Source of the DNA: Aporrectodea caliginosa
Lineage: Eukaryota > Annelida > Clitellata > Crassiclitellata > Lumbricidae
Direction: 5' to 3'
Length of the DNA: 64,000 nucleotides
Assembly: GCA_020284085.1 (NCBI GenBank)
Contig: JACEVL010000100.1
Location: forward strand, 1,384,209-1,448,208
Shown piece after piece: positions 46,595 through 58,588 of the stretch (position 1 is its first letter; each line of letters begins with the position of its first letter). Below the pieces are notes generated by a model. That model worked only from the letters and a program-made list of their open reading frames with translations. It was not told the DNA's origin and did no database searches. A program made the position numbers and the translations under genes.

Positions 46595-47611
46595 CATTCA
46601 TTCATTCTGAAGATTTATATAGCGCCTCATCAGAAATCTACTCAGGAGCGCTCCCAGCCCAGCCACGGCAAAAGAAAAAAGACTAGAGAGATTTATAAAA
46701 CCTACTTTGATTAGTCAAAGGTAGCAAACGCAGCTCCGATGGTAGGCGATTCCAGATGGAGGGGCCTGCAAGGAAGCATTTCTGATTCAGGTTGTTAAAC
46801 ATAGGAAGCTCACGGCTATGGGACCGTGGCCGCAGCGAGTAGCGAGATTGCTTAATCGGCGGTAACAATTTATGCAACCGTTGCAACACATGGCAAGGAT
46901 TGTGCAGAATACAGGCAAAGAGTTTGGTATCCGCAATGCTGCAAAGAGTCACACATGAAGGAGAAGATGGAGGCAAGTACTCCTGGCGTACCAGTCTCCG
47001 GATAATTCCATCAAGGGTCTCCCGTTCCTGCGCTCTCGCAAAGCCCCACCACACAAGCGACCAATAGGCCTATAGCAACCGTAGTGGCACGAACTACAAC
47101 AAATAAGCTGTCACCCTAAAGCCCATGCGAACTCAGGATCCGAAGTGCGTAAAAGGACTGCCTTGCTTTTATGGCCCGCCGGCAGATTCTAAGTGGCCCG
47201 CCACAGCTCGCTAAATATTTGCAATTTCTGTTAAAGTGAAGTAAAAGACAGTCACTGACCTACTTGCATAGCTATTCGTTCGTAACTTGATTTTTCATTT
47301 TACACTGTGTACACAAAATCCAGTTCCCAAGACGCATTCATTATGATAACTCCATAATTAATTATAATACAGTTAATAATTTTCAATAAATTTTAGTCGC
47401 TGCTTTTGAGTTGGCTGGTGCGGCCCTCGGCTTCAAAAATTACTTCTTCGGTGGCCCGCGGTGTCAAAAAGGTTGGACAGCACTGGCATAAGGTTTCAAG
47501 GATGTGGTTAGATATAGCCATCAATGCAGCTGCCGTTGAGCCCGTAGGCCTAAAGGCATACTGATCGTCAAATTTGTGATTATTATCAGAGTTGGTGATT
47601 ACAGGATACAT
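46595..47611 (-). mobile_element. APE-type LINE fragment interrupted by a hAT MITE
   Basis: The minus strand has DDQYAFRPTGSTAAALMAI (47500-47600), then the MITE, then VVRATTVAI-like sequence, WWGFARAQERETLDGIIRRLV, FNNLNQKCFLAGPSIWNRLPSELR and a 3' end with GCGCTATATAAATC and (AATG)n. The YADD region is deleted. Confidence 0.65.
47172..47485. mobile_element. hAT MITE, second copy (one end lost)
   Basis: Reverse-complement copy of 36037-36379 ending GGTTGGACAGCACTG at 47485. The outer ~25 bp at the left end is missing, so no target duplication can be paired. Confidence 0.8.
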
Positions 47612-47679
47612 ATATAATTATAGACATGCTTACATACATAGCTAAACAGATACATGCTGAGTCAGTAATAGCTGAATTT

Positions 47680-47995
47680 ATACCAGATTGTGCCTTGGTG
47701 GTTCACTTGGATGGTGAAATCCTTCCTGGTATTTCTTGATTCGAAGACCCGCCTGCAAGTGCTGGTTTCTGGATGTGGCAAAGATAAGCTACTTAGCATT
47801 TTAAAGTTGACCTCTGGAACAGGTCGTAAAGAAGTCAAGGCTATTTATGATTTCCTAGAAGCAGGAAAGCTGACTAAAAAACATGCCATGAGCTTTGACA
47901 CCATTTCTGTGAGCACTGGTCGCTTGAATAGGGCATGTTGTCTTCTCGAAAAGTGATTGACCGAGAGCGCCTGTGGTTGGTGCAGTCACTATATT
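47680..47995 (+). pseudogene. Decayed transposase-like fragment
   Basis: Shifted frames give LVVHLDGEILPG, then KDKLLSILKLTSGTGRKEV, AMSFDTISVSTGRLNRACCLLEK. The pattern (dispensable body of an HxDGK..LP...KL.SGTG...FDTT..NTG..NGAC.LLE protein) resembles an RNase-H-like transposase-derived family I recall from invertebrates. The name is uncertain. It is frameshifted and truncated. Confidence 0.4.
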
Positions 47996-48796
47996 AGCCA
48001 CGGTTTTCATTTTTTGTTTTCAGTCCTCAATCTTCAAGAGACTTAGGATTACTTGTAATGTAATGGGAACAGTCTTAATGCGTCTTCTATTGGCTACTCA
48101 AGGAATAAATTGACCGTGTATATCAGTGGGAAGATGAGGCAACGAGAAACAGGATTTGTACATCTGACCTCATCTATAAAACGAATTACCTAACCAATAC
48201 CTTAGCGATGGGTGTTCCAGCATGGACCATGGAACATGGTGCAACTCAAGAGGGGGCGCAAATTTTGAGACGGAATGATTTTTAATTATTAAAATAATTA
48301 GTTTTTCTTGAAATATTATTATATGAAATATCCATCGAGTAGGAGGCAAAGCGATACAGTACGAGGCAAACCGATACAGTACGAGGCAAGCCGATAGAGA
48401 ACGAGGGAAAATCAAAAGAGTGCGAGGCAAACCGTTTAAGTCTCTTTTGATGGCCAATTTGCCTCTTTTCAATGGCCATACAGGCTCTTTTCATGGCTAT
48501 TTTTTTGCCATTATGACGCCTCTCAAACTAAGAAAATTATGTACAGAAATATTTAAAAGCTGTTACATGTGTAGGCTAATATATACACTTGCATCAAATT
48601 CATTTATATACAACAATCATTTGTAATCTAATACCTTTTTAGACATTTAAGTTCGTATTTCATTCAGCTTAAGATTCACATATGTTTACATAACAAGTGG
48701 TATTAACTACTATATAATACAAACAGTAGACGGAGTATTTGGTGACAATGATATTTTGGAGCAACACCCAGTTGAGATTTGAGCATGAGAATGAGA

Positions 48797-49722
48797 ACTT
48801 TAACCCTAGGGCTACCAAGCTTTTTGTAACACGGACTACCAAGGGGGGGTGGTTACCACCCCCCTGATTTCGTGTTTGGTTTTATATATCATAACTTGTA
48901 ATATAGCATTGGATTCAGCATTCATTTCTGCACAGAATGATGTATTTAGTTGTACATTATGTGAATGCACCTCGAAATTACATCACTTTTAACAATTGGA
49001 CCCATTAATTAGCAATATTGTATATTATTGCGTACATTTTGTACTTTTTGGATAAACAAATATAAGATTATGTGTGTTTTGAAACTAATCTATGTATAAA
49101 AGATACACAAAATCATCCCTACACATGTTTATATAGTATAAATGTACATCCATACATATATATCCATACATATATATCGGTTTACGTTATAACGCTGTAT
49201 TCAGCCATTTTCACACAGATTACGCGTATTATTATTTATTTTGATCACTTCCGGTATTCAAAAGACAAAGATGTAGGTATGCAAATGAAGCCCTTCATTC
49301 CCTCTAAAGAATGGTGTCTTTGTTTCTCTTCCAGGAAGACAAATGAATACGCTACAGACAAAAACTAAGGGGGAGTGCTTCCATTCAGCCATTTTTCACG
49401 CATATTACGCGTATTATTATTTATTTTGAGCACTTCCGGTTGTCTCAGGTCAACTCAGTGACCATAGAAATGTAGCCCCACATTCCCTCTATAGAATCGT
49501 ATAATTTGTGTCTCTTAATATTAAATGACGGATAAGATATAGTCGAAAATCTAAAGGGGGTGGTATCCACCCCCCTGGTACCTCGGGTATAATGGGTATA
49601 ACTTTTGAACGGTGTGAGATATCATCTCACATTTTACCTCAAAACGTGTGCAAATGAACCCCTACAGCTACCTAAAAGGTCAAATTTTTATTCTATACGG
49701 AAAAAGTTTGAGATGAAAACAA
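48797..49722. mobile_element. ~0.9-kb insertion within a LINE, flanked by a 34-35-bp direct repeat
   Basis: CAGTTGAGATTTGAGCATGAGAAT...AACTTTAA occurs at 48766-48799 and 49725-49759. The two outer sides together read as the LINE (KVLILMLKSQLG). The insert contains internal ~185-bp duplications (49195, 49375) and GGGGGTGGTNACCACCCCC-type palindromes at 48845 and 49557. Confidence 0.5.
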
Positions 49723-49990
49723 CCAGTTGAGATTTGAGCATGAGAATAAGAACTTTAAAGTGAATGCGCGCAAAGAGAGGTAGCCAATGAAGTTGTTCAG
49801 CCATAAATATAGAGATGTGAGAGAATCGAGGGAGGCGAGCTATAAGTCTGGCAGCAGCATTCAGAAAGGATTGACGAGGAGATAGACGAACCTTAGGTTG
49901 GGTTAGGAAATTGTATACACATACCTGACGCTGATAACAGTTCGGAAACTTTTTAAGTCCAATTCTACATGTACGTTCCACGCATCTCTC
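49723..49990 (-). mobile_element. CR1/L2-like LINE fragment
   Basis: The minus frame has SPRQSFLNAAARLIARLPRFSHIS, LHWLPLFARIHFKVLILMLKSQL, closely related to 50812-51321. Confidence 0.7.
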
Positions 49991-50218
49991 TTTTCGCAGT
50001 TATTCAGGATTCTGCACTGTATTGCAGTTAATTATTGTTATTGGCCAAGTGTTGTTGCGTCTGGACAACAGCATTTGACCATTAAGTTGATCTTCGTATA
50101 GCCTACAGGACGCATCCAAGCAGAAAACCTTCGGAAGGTAATGTGAGCCGGACAATAATAACGATAAGGTACTGAACTAAAACTCTGTCTATGAATATAA
50201 AATATAGGCTATTATTAC

Positions 50219-50575
50219 CCTTTGGTATGTTTTCGTGGCCATTCACCCACGAAAACTCCCGACTTTCGCTTGTTCGCAGTTTTCTTGCGTCAGTGATGAC
50301 CATCTGATTCTGTACTTGCAGCCTATCTGCAAAACGTTCAACGAAGTGTTGGTCGCCTGCGTTCTTTATGACGACTAAAGAGGATCCGGGTACGTTTACT
50401 TTGCACCAGTCGCTGGCTCTTTCGAATGATGTACGCACTGGAAGACGCAGAGTGGTAAAAACTGGCCCAAAAAGGCAAGTCTTTCCAGATCTTTCACTTT
50501 CATAACAATTAGATATGATACTTATTTCCCTGGGGGACTCACTCCAGTGCACCAAGGTTAGTGACAGCCACGAAC
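50219..50575 (-). pseudogene. Receptor C exon: N-terminal part of CTLD1
   Basis: The 357-nt phase 1-1 open exon after ATGCAG encodes SWLSLTLVHWSE, RSGKTCLFGPVF, ASDWCKVN, SSLVVIKN and EFSWVNGHENIPK, and ends at GTAATA. It is intact as an exon but belongs to a broken gene. Confidence 0.7.
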
Positions 50576-50624
50576 CTGCATGAAAGAAAAATATCACATA
50601 TAATTATATCTCCAGATCACCCAG

Positions 50625-51330
50625 TGTATTGTATTGTATTGTATCTAAAGATTTATATAGCGCCTCTCTCAGAATAACAATTCAGAAGCGCTCTCAGAAC
50701 GAAAACCCCTTAATGAGGAGGGAAGGGCATTCCAAGTAGAGGGACCAACCACAGCAATGCCCGGCGTTGAGCCAAGGCAGTCCTAGTCCTAGGAACAAAA
50801 GATCTAGCCAATCAGCAGAGCGCAAGAGATGAGGTCGCAGATAACGGCTTTCGCATATAGTCAGAAAGATACTTTGGGGCACTGCTCAGCTGCGCCTTTG
50901 AGACTAGAAAGAGGATCTTATAATGGATGCGCGCAGTGATAGGGGGCCAGTGCAAGACATCAAGCATATATGTAGAGATATGCGAAAAGCGAGGGAATCG
51001 GGCTATGAGCCTAGCTGAAGCATTTAAGACTGATTGAAGGGGAGAAAGACGCTGTTTCGGGAGGTCCATAAGAAGTGAATTGCAGTAGTCAAGTCGGGAA
51101 CAGATAAAGGCATGAACTATGGTGGTAAAGACAGAGGGAGAGACCGATCGTCTGATGGCTCTGAGACGCCTCAATTGAATGAAGCAGGAGGGAGTCAGGT
51201 TAGATATGTGCTCCGTGAATGTGAGGGAGGAGTCAAGCGTGACACCCAGGTCACGGACACTAGAAGAGTTTGTGTAGGCAGGGAATTTCTCAGTCAGTAA
51301 TTGAAAGTCAATTACCATCATCGTACTGTA
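50625..51330 (-). mobile_element. CR1/L2-like LINE 3' half with (ATACA)n tail
   Basis: The minus frame shows VRDLGVTLDSSLTFTEHI, VHAFICSRLDYCNSLL, LNASARLIARFPRFSHIS, LHWPPITARIHYKILF and LSDYMRKPLSATSS, then the 3' end GAGAGAGGCGCTATATAAATC with ATACA repeats. 5'-truncated. It lies next to the first receptor C exon. Confidence 0.8.
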
Positions 51331-51774
51331 AGGCCTAAAAAAGTGCCTGGATTTATTAGATTGAGCAAATGGGTTTGTTTAACGATTTTATTTATTTGTT
51401 AAGTATTTGATCAATCTAACTGTGACCTTTCGATGACTTCCCACACATTCTATGGACAAAATATTATAAGTTTAAGATTATTAATATTTTTAAATAAAAT
51501 ACAAACTTTGTCATTTTTTATTTTTTCTCACAGCGGAATAATACATTACAAAACTTTTAAATAATGTACAACGACTCTTCACAAAAGAGGATATTCATTG
51601 ATAAGAACCATTCCTATCACAGTCTTGCAGATTTTGAAGAAAACCTTTATGGGACATATTTGTCCCATTGTCCTTTAAAATGCATGTACAAAATGCCTGT
51701 ACACGAAAGCCTAAAGGGCATTGTAAAAACGTACATAGATGCATTCATGCATACTTGCATTTATGCATACTTGC

Positions 51775-51800
51775 ATTCATACATACATACATATTATACA

Positions 51801-51833
<33 letters not shown>

Positions 51834-51835
51834 GC
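51775..51835. repeat. (CATA)n repeat
   Basis: Short CATACATA tract. Confidence 0.85.
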
Positions 51836-52150
51836 ATGCATAGAGTTCTCAATTAAATGCTCAGGTCCACCACTTTGGGATTCTCTTCCTCCAAATTTAA
51901 TAAATATATTACACATGGCTCAATTTAAAGCTCAACTGAAACACATAAAAAGAATATGACTCGATAGATTGTACCTTAGTTAAGATTGTTTATAATGTAC
52001 AACTGTGAACATTGTAATCTGTTTTGTTTTGATTTTGTTTGTTTGTTTGTCTTAAATCTTGTACTGCAATGTTTTGTTATTTAGTTGTTTGGCTATGATT
52101 TAGCCCTAACATTGTTATTTAAGTTGAATTTTCTGTAACTATATGATCAT
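51836..52150 (+). mobile_element. LINE RT C-terminus
   Basis: The plus frame FSIKCSGPPLWDSLPPNL and MAQFKAQLKHIKRI stop is the usual C-terminal signature of jockey-group LINEs, followed by an AT-rich 3' region. Confidence 0.55.
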
Positions 52151-52388
52151 AAAAATCGTCTTACCATCAGTAAATGTAATATGGAAAAGGGCAGCCCTGC
52201 AATAGCGGATTATTTTATCCTTTAGGGCTGTCCTGTTGATGGCATCAGCAGATTAACATTTTTTAAATGACTGATTGCTACTATTGGGGCCTCCCTATGG
52301 AATGCCCTTCCCTCCTCTCTACATCTTACTATTTTCCATGGTCTCTTTCAACTCCCCCAGACTGCCGCTTTCGGATGGTGCCAGTCAG

Positions 52389-52420
52389 TGTCGCCCTCCT
52401 TTTAGGAGGGCGACACTCAT
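52389..52420. repeat. 13-bp-arm hairpin in dispersed repeat
   Basis: AGTGTCGCCCTCC, TTTTA loop, GGAGGGCGACACT within a copy of the 16290-type repeat family. Confidence 0.85.
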
Positions 52421-52524
52421 ATTTTCGTTTTGTAAAGCGGTGCTAAACAAAGACTGCACTCGTCGAATGCGTAACTCCGCCTCTGCCGTGAGGGTGCCAG
52501 TCCCAAGCCTGGATTAAAGAACAA

Positions 52525-52650
52525 ACATTAGATCCTAATGATTGTACAGCCTCTTGACTTTCACAAACTTAAACCTGAACTCTGTCACTGAAGGCGACGC
52601 TAATTATCCTAATTATCCTTTGTAATGATACAGCGTTTTTTTTAAACAGA
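52525..52650 (-). repeat. Orphan 5'-flank remnant upstream of copy C
   Basis: The blocks ACATTAGATCCTAATGATTG and GACTTTCACAAACTTAA match the A flank at 16240-16290. It is where copy C's promoter should be. A plus-strand LINE (51836-52150) lies between it and the first C exon. Confidence 0.45.
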
Positions 52651-52659
52651 AACTTCTGA

Positions 52660-53720
52660 CACTGCTAACCCATTTACCATTGGGTTCAGGTTTAGGCGTC
52701 ACACTAAGTCGACAAGTAGACCTTGGCATTATTGGTGTTTATCGCATAACTGTTTATTGGTAATATTTGCGTTATGCTCATCGCAACTGCACGAGAGATG
52801 TATGCTCGCTGTTATAGAAATCAGTTTGAGCTGTTTCCTCTTCGAAGTCTGCAGAGTTGAACAATATACGCATAATAAGTTAGTTACTTAGCAAGGTTGC
52901 CAGGAAATTGATTTAGCGTTTCGATAATAAAAATAGCCGTAAAAATGTCCAGGTATTTTAGAGCGCCTTTCTAGCTTCTCATTGACAAATCTCAACCCTA
53001 AGCTCTTTGTGCATTCAAATGACTGAGTTTGCGTTTGGGATGAAACACACGACATCTAAATCGCAAGTTACACTGCGAGGTCCGCTGAGGACCATCGGTT
53101 GCGTGACAGATTCAAGATGACCAAGTCTCTCTGTCTCTGATCGCAGGAACGAATGGCACTTTTCTGCAGTGCAATAGGTTAAAACAGCGTGAAAACAGGA
53201 TATGTTTATCGGGTGAAAACAGGATATGTTTTCTGGTAGGTCTAATAATCATTAGGTACGCTCTGCTTAACTATTACATTTTTAGTCCTTAACAGCCTTA
53301 ATATATATATATATAAATGTAGTAGTTAACTATTTAAGAATTAACGATTAATTAATAGTTAACTTATGATTAAATGCATTCCCAATTAATAATGACAAAT
53401 ACAAAATTAACAATACTTATTGTTTGTCTTTGAACAGCATTATTAATATTTAATTATTTATTGCTAGTTGTGAGTTAGGCTACTACTTACTTATTAACCT
53501 GGTTATTTGTTTATAGTCTTCTTTGTATTTTTCAGTTCAAATGTCTTCCTTCAACCAATTACGTAAATAAACCAGCATGTTAACACTGCTAGGTTCTAGT
53601 GAGCAACGTGTTTTGTTGACAGTATAACAAGGGGTCAAGCGGTCTTCGAATTATCGTTAAAAATATATTTGATCGTTAATTAATTGTAACTGTTAATCGA
53701 TTAATTTTTCGTTAACTTCC
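52660..53720. other. No supported gene
   Basis: AT-rich unique sequence with a short (TA)n at about 53300. Confidence 0.5.
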
Positions 53721-53727
53721 GTAAAAC

Positions 53728-53729
53728 TA

Positions 53730-53774
<45 letters not shown>
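53728..53774. repeat. (TG)n microsatellite
   Basis: Uninterrupted TG dinucleotides. Confidence 0.95.
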
Positions 53775-53775
<1 letters not shown>

Positions 53776-53963
53776 CGTATGCATATTTTCAGTATATTAA
53801 GAGCACACGATCGTGTGAATAATTATAGTGATAGGGCTTCATAATTATGTCGTAATTGCACATATAAATAATAATCTGGTGTGACGTTTGAGGATGTTAA
53901 CGCCCGAACCAAGCCCATAATAACTTGATCTATTTCCTCTTTCGGTTGAGACAGTGGAACTTT

Positions 53964-53965
<2 letters not shown>

Positions 53966-54028
<63 letters not shown>
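53966..54028. repeat. (TC)n microsatellite
   Basis: Near-perfect CT/TC dinucleotides; the (GA)n on minus follows directly on a LINE stop codon. Confidence 0.95.
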
Positions 54029-54029
<1 letters not shown>

Positions 54030-54240
54030 CTCTTCAACCGTCCTCGATACGAGGGTTGGTCGCATTGTAGACGATTCTTCTCCATCCTCTCCTGTCCTCG
54101 GTTTCTCGCAGCAACCTTTCCGTTGATAATTCCAACCATTCGCCCACATTGTCCATCCACCTCTTCCTTGGTTTCCCTCTTGCTCCCGGTACCGTTCCTT
54201 GCATAATTTCTTTCTCTGGACATTCACCTTGTTTAAACTT
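54029..54240 (-). mobile_element. LINE C-terminal fragment with (GA)n tail
   Basis: The minus frame without an ATG reads GKPRKRWMDNVGEWLE, LLRETEDRRGWRRIVYN, NPRIEDG, stop. This is a common C-terminus of invertebrate LINE reverse transcriptases. 5'-truncated. Confidence 0.65.
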
Positions 54241-54844
54241 TAACTACTACTACACAAATGACTTGCTTGCACGCAAATAGCTTAAATCCTAATGATTAGC
54301 CTACCACTCGCAAATAATGAAAATAGTAATAAGATTTGATAATACGGAAAATTAATAATTCACTACTCATTATTGTGATATTTAATAATAATTGGTAGAA
54401 TTTAAGCAAATTGATTGCGTTACGTCATCAACGGACTATAGGAGTCTAAACCAGTTTGATGTCTTCACGATCAGCATGCATGGCCCTGGACCTGTGGACT
54501 AATAACTATGGCCTAACTCCCAAGGCAATTAGGCTGATCCCCAAATATCATGACAGGAGTCTAATATCTACCGTTATACCTCGAATACGACACCTTTGCA
54601 GCATAAACCGGTGACCCATGAACACACCATTACCTCTAACACTTACCATCATCACCCAGACGGATGGCGCCTTCCAGGTTGCTTGCTAGTCCTACATGAG
54701 GACTGGGCGCCTGTTTATGGCTGCCGCTACTTTATTAATTACATTATTATTACTATACCTTATTATTACTTCTGTGTTTTATTTTCTATTCAATCTCTTA
54801 TGTAAATATTTCTGCGTTTTTGTCAGATTGTTTTCTCATTAAAC

Positions 54845-54847
<3 letters not shown>

Positions 54848-54896
<49 letters not shown>
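54848..54896. repeat. (AT)n microsatellite
   Basis: Uninterrupted AT dinucleotides following TTAAACG. Confidence 0.95.
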
Positions 54897-54901
<5 letters not shown>

Positions 54902-55915
54902 CTGTTAGGCCTCGTAGGATACGCCTATGAGGTTAATTACGCCGTTAGCTACCGGTTAGGCATAAAAATTCCCGTCGTCGTCTGAACACGATGCGTTACA
55001 GATAGGCCTACTTTCGGAAAGCAGTATATTTTTGTGTAGTGGGAAAAACCAGAGATAGGATTGCAAGAAAACACACAGCCATAATTTTAAATAGGGCCTA
55101 AGTAAGTAAGTAAGTAATAAGTCGTATCGGACAGCCGCACACGCAATGCATTGTTTATCACGATGATTAGGGCCTACATAAATTTTAAGATAGAATAGAA
55201 CACAAGGAAATACAATAATGGCCTACTGGCACAACTGGGTATAATAATTATAAACATAAATACTTAAATATTGGCATTTCGATAGGACTACACAAAATAA
55301 TGTATGCAACTCAATTTAAAATCTGAGTGTGATGAGTAAATACGTCCCAACCATTTACCGACGCGGCGAGCCGAGAGACCATCCTAAACTTAAGAACTTG
55401 CTTTAATGATTTAATCGTATAGGCCTACGCGCTTCGAACATACACTGTGTCCCGATGAAAGTAGACCCCGAGTAAAAGTATCATAACTCTGTCAAAACCT
55501 TTAGCATTTGCCTGAAATTTTAAAAACAACAACAGTAGCCATACTACCACCAAATCGTAACGTTGTTTGGAAATATTGGTGATTATGTTGGTGTAGAGTT
55601 TGTGAACGTTTGAGATGCAGTACTGAAAAGGGGGGATTTCCAACATACAGGAGTTATAAGGAAGTTAAGTTCAGCTACAGCTGGTGTTCAAAATGTCCTC
55701 CTTGTTCACGGACACATAACCGTATACGTGGACGCCACTGTTTGATGGCCCGGTCGATGATCACAGAATAATATTTAGCCTTTTTATAAACAGCAAGCCG
55801 ACTGATTAATAAGAAAAATGGCATATTGATATTCTATTAGTTGATGCGTTCCTACTGAGTGGTTTTACTGTCATAAATATTATTTAAACTTAGATATGAT
55901 TGGCACGACAGTACG
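54897..55915. other. No supported gene; four TAGGCCTA-type sites
   Basis: Unique sequence with sites at 55003, 55092, 55168 and 55420. No exon or transposon ends recognised. Confidence 0.5.
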
Positions 55916-55917
55916 CT

Positions 55918-55995
55918 GGGGGGCCCGATAGCGCATTGGATAACACCTGGCACAGAGAGCGAGAGGTACCGAGTTCGAGTCCCGTAGGGCGGATA
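55918..55995 (+). mobile_element. tRNA-like SINE head
   Basis: GGGCCCGATAGCGCATTGG (A box region) and GAGTTCGAGTCCC (B box) with tRNA spacing, but acceptor-stem halves do not pair well, so a SINE head is more likely than a tRNA gene. Confidence 0.5.
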
Positions 55996-56019
55996 TGCTT
56001 TGTAGGCTGCTATTAGCGC

Positions 56020-57760
56020 CGTTGTAAGTAAGTAAGTAAGAATGTTCTTTATTAAACGCAAGCAAACGCTCAGCGCTTTACATACAAAGTCAGAAATAAT
56101 TTATGTACAAAGAAAACGACAATTAGAGGAAAATTAAGTCAACTAGAAAACATATGTCTAACTGTACAACATCCTAGCTAAGAAGCCACGCCTGGTAAGG
56201 GAATCAAATCTAGGGAGAACACGGTTATGTGAGCGTGGGCGCAGGTCATGACCAGTGCAATTGACACAGGGGGAGAAGGTCGTGGAGGGTGTGGCTAGTA
56301 TTTGTTAAGATGTTTCTAAAGAGGTCTATATCAGCTTTTTGCAAAGCTCCTCAAAGGTGGGGAAAGATTTAGGTAGGAAACCAAGGCGTACCAACTTGCG
56401 GACCAGCGCGCTCAGAGAGTCAAGTTCCTGCTTACTGGCGAAGCCCCACCATACTTGGGAACAGTATAGCATGCGGTTGATAGTGGTAGCCCTGACCACA
56501 CCATGAAGCCTGACCCCCGAAAGCCCATGTGAGATCAAAATACGATGGGCATAAAGAGATTGCTTGGCCCGAATGCAAAGTCTTTGAACATACGGGGAAA
56601 AACCGAACTTTTCGGTAATCTCAATGCCCAGTATATTCAATGACACTACCCTTTTAATGCCAGGCAGGACTGGAGGGACCTGTATAAGATTCACTTTCGG
56701 TTTGGTAAATACAATCTCACAGGATTTTGAGTGGTTCAGGTGGAGATTGCATTTACGAGCCCAGGTACTAATATGATCTAATTCTGCATCTGTAGTGGAG
56801 ATGTCAGAAGCCAAGATCACAAGAATGCAGTCATCAGCATACTTGAAAATACGATTAAAGCTATAGAGAGGTTTTAGGCCGGAGATGGCAACCAGGAAGT
56901 TTGCAGGACCCATGCCAGAACCCTGAATTATGCTGGCATTGATTTCAGCCAAGGCAGATAAAAGTCCACGGAACTTGGTGCAATGACTACGATTGCTCAG
57001 GAGGGAGATAATCCAGTTGAATATATTAGTTGGGATAGGCAGAGAGGTCAATTGTTCAGCCAAGTATGAGTGTCTGATCGTATCAAAGGCCTTAGAGAAA
57101 TCTAGAGAAATCACACGGACATAGGGTTCAGAATTAAGTGAGCTGAGAATGAAGTCAGAAATGGCTATAAGAGCGGCAGAGGTAGAACCAGATGGCCTGA
57201 AGGCGAATTGGTCAGCAAATGGACGGTTCAGTTCGTGATTAGTGAGGATGGGATAGATATATAGGCGCACTACAAGTTTTTCTAACAATCTGCATAATAC
57301 CGGCGTGATGGAAATGGGTCGGTAATCAGCCTCAGTGGCAGGGCAAGGGATCTTAGGGATAGGAGTAATGCAACTAGACCTCCATTGGTCAGGGACAGAG
57401 GAGTTTTGCAACGAGAGGTTGAATAAATATGTAATTGGTTCAGCCAAAAGATGGGCCATGTTAGAAAGGAGCCAGAGAGGGATCAAGTCGGGACCAGTGG
57501 AGCAACCACGAATGGAGGATAGGACAGTGTAAGTGCCAAGTACCCCAAATTTTGGCGGGCAGGAATCAGACCCCGCAATCGAGCTCCGCATAGTTGGTTG
57601 AAGGTATTGGACATCAGTCGAGATATCTCGATAATGTTGGTTAAGAGTTTCTGAGTTAATATGACTAGAAGTAGAATCATTGTTAGATTCACGCCCATTT
57701 CTTAGGCAGGCTGTCTGTTCTGTTAGTAGTTCAGATTTAAATTGCATAACATGTAAATGT
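56020..57760 (-). mobile_element. APE-type LINE, RT domain, with (CTTA)n tail
   Basis: The 473-codon frame (57747-56326) covers most of the RT: ADYRPISITPVLCRLLEKL, FAFRPSGSTSAALIAI, ISLDFSKAFDTIRHSYL, INASIIQGSGMGP, FKYADDCILVILAS, then VVRATTINRMLYCSQVWWGF. A frameshift near 56326 precedes the C-terminal remnant and a 3' end TTTAATAAAGAACATTC with (TTAC)n. The endonuclease N-terminus is missing. The same family is at 4265-5195 and 46595-47611. Confidence 0.8.
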
Positions 57761-57899
57761 ACAGCGCATTGCGTTTGTCAGGCGCTTAATAAAGAAAAGA
57801 TTATTATGTTCTTTCACCGTTCACCTCTGAACGTCGGGTTTGAACCATGCAATTTTATGAACCTACATGTATATATCTAGCCATAACTCTGTAAGAATC

Positions 57900-58215
57900 C
57901 AAATCATGTCTACGTTTAGCCAAAGTGAAATCCGCGGCTTAATTTTTGTGCGCCATCGGTTGATGCTTAGTGCTTTAGATACCGACGCTGAAGGAGTTAC
58001 CCATCCCAATTATAAGTGAAGATTGCCACTTTTCAGATCGTTATAGTTGTGTTAGCATGCACTCGAAATGTTATAAAGTTACAAAACTAGCAGCAGTGTT
58101 TATTTATTTAATAACACTGGTCTTCCCAGAACACGAGTTGCCCATCTTTTAGTTGTGCCACGTACATGATTTTGCTTGCCTGAAAATTGCTTAAATTCTA
58201 TGATTATATAATCAA
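57900..58215. other. No supported gene
   Basis: Unique sequence before the second RLE cluster. Confidence 0.5.
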
Positions 58216-58216
58216 C

Positions 58217-58296
<80 letters not shown>

Positions 58297-58469
58297 TCGC
58301 GTTCCGAGGCACTTTCGCCAACCAGGACACCGACGAGTAGGGTCATCTCCAGACAAATTACAACAGCTATAGTAATATTTAAGTCCCTGAGGGATTCTGT
58401 ATACATCGGGGCCTAAAAAATAATAATAATAATAAAAAGTTTGTTGGCTTTATGAAGAAATACATTTGT

Positions 58470-58470
<1 letters not shown>
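58216..58470 (+). mobile_element. (TAA)n with a 3'-end-only RLE copy
   Basis: TAA tract 58216-58293, then the last ORF codons and 3' UTR (CTGAGGGATTCTGTATACATCGGGG), nearly identical to 41030-41154, then TAA again. Confidence 0.75.
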
Positions 58471-58567
<97 letters not shown>

Positions 58568-58588
58568 GAATAATAATAATAATAATAA
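58471..58588. repeat. (TAA)n microsatellite
   Basis: Long TAA tract between truncated retrotransposon copies. Confidence 0.95.

Noticed and set aside
55918..55995. Functional tRNA gene
   Set aside because: A and B boxes are present but the acceptor and anticodon stems do not form convincingly, so it is called a SINE head.
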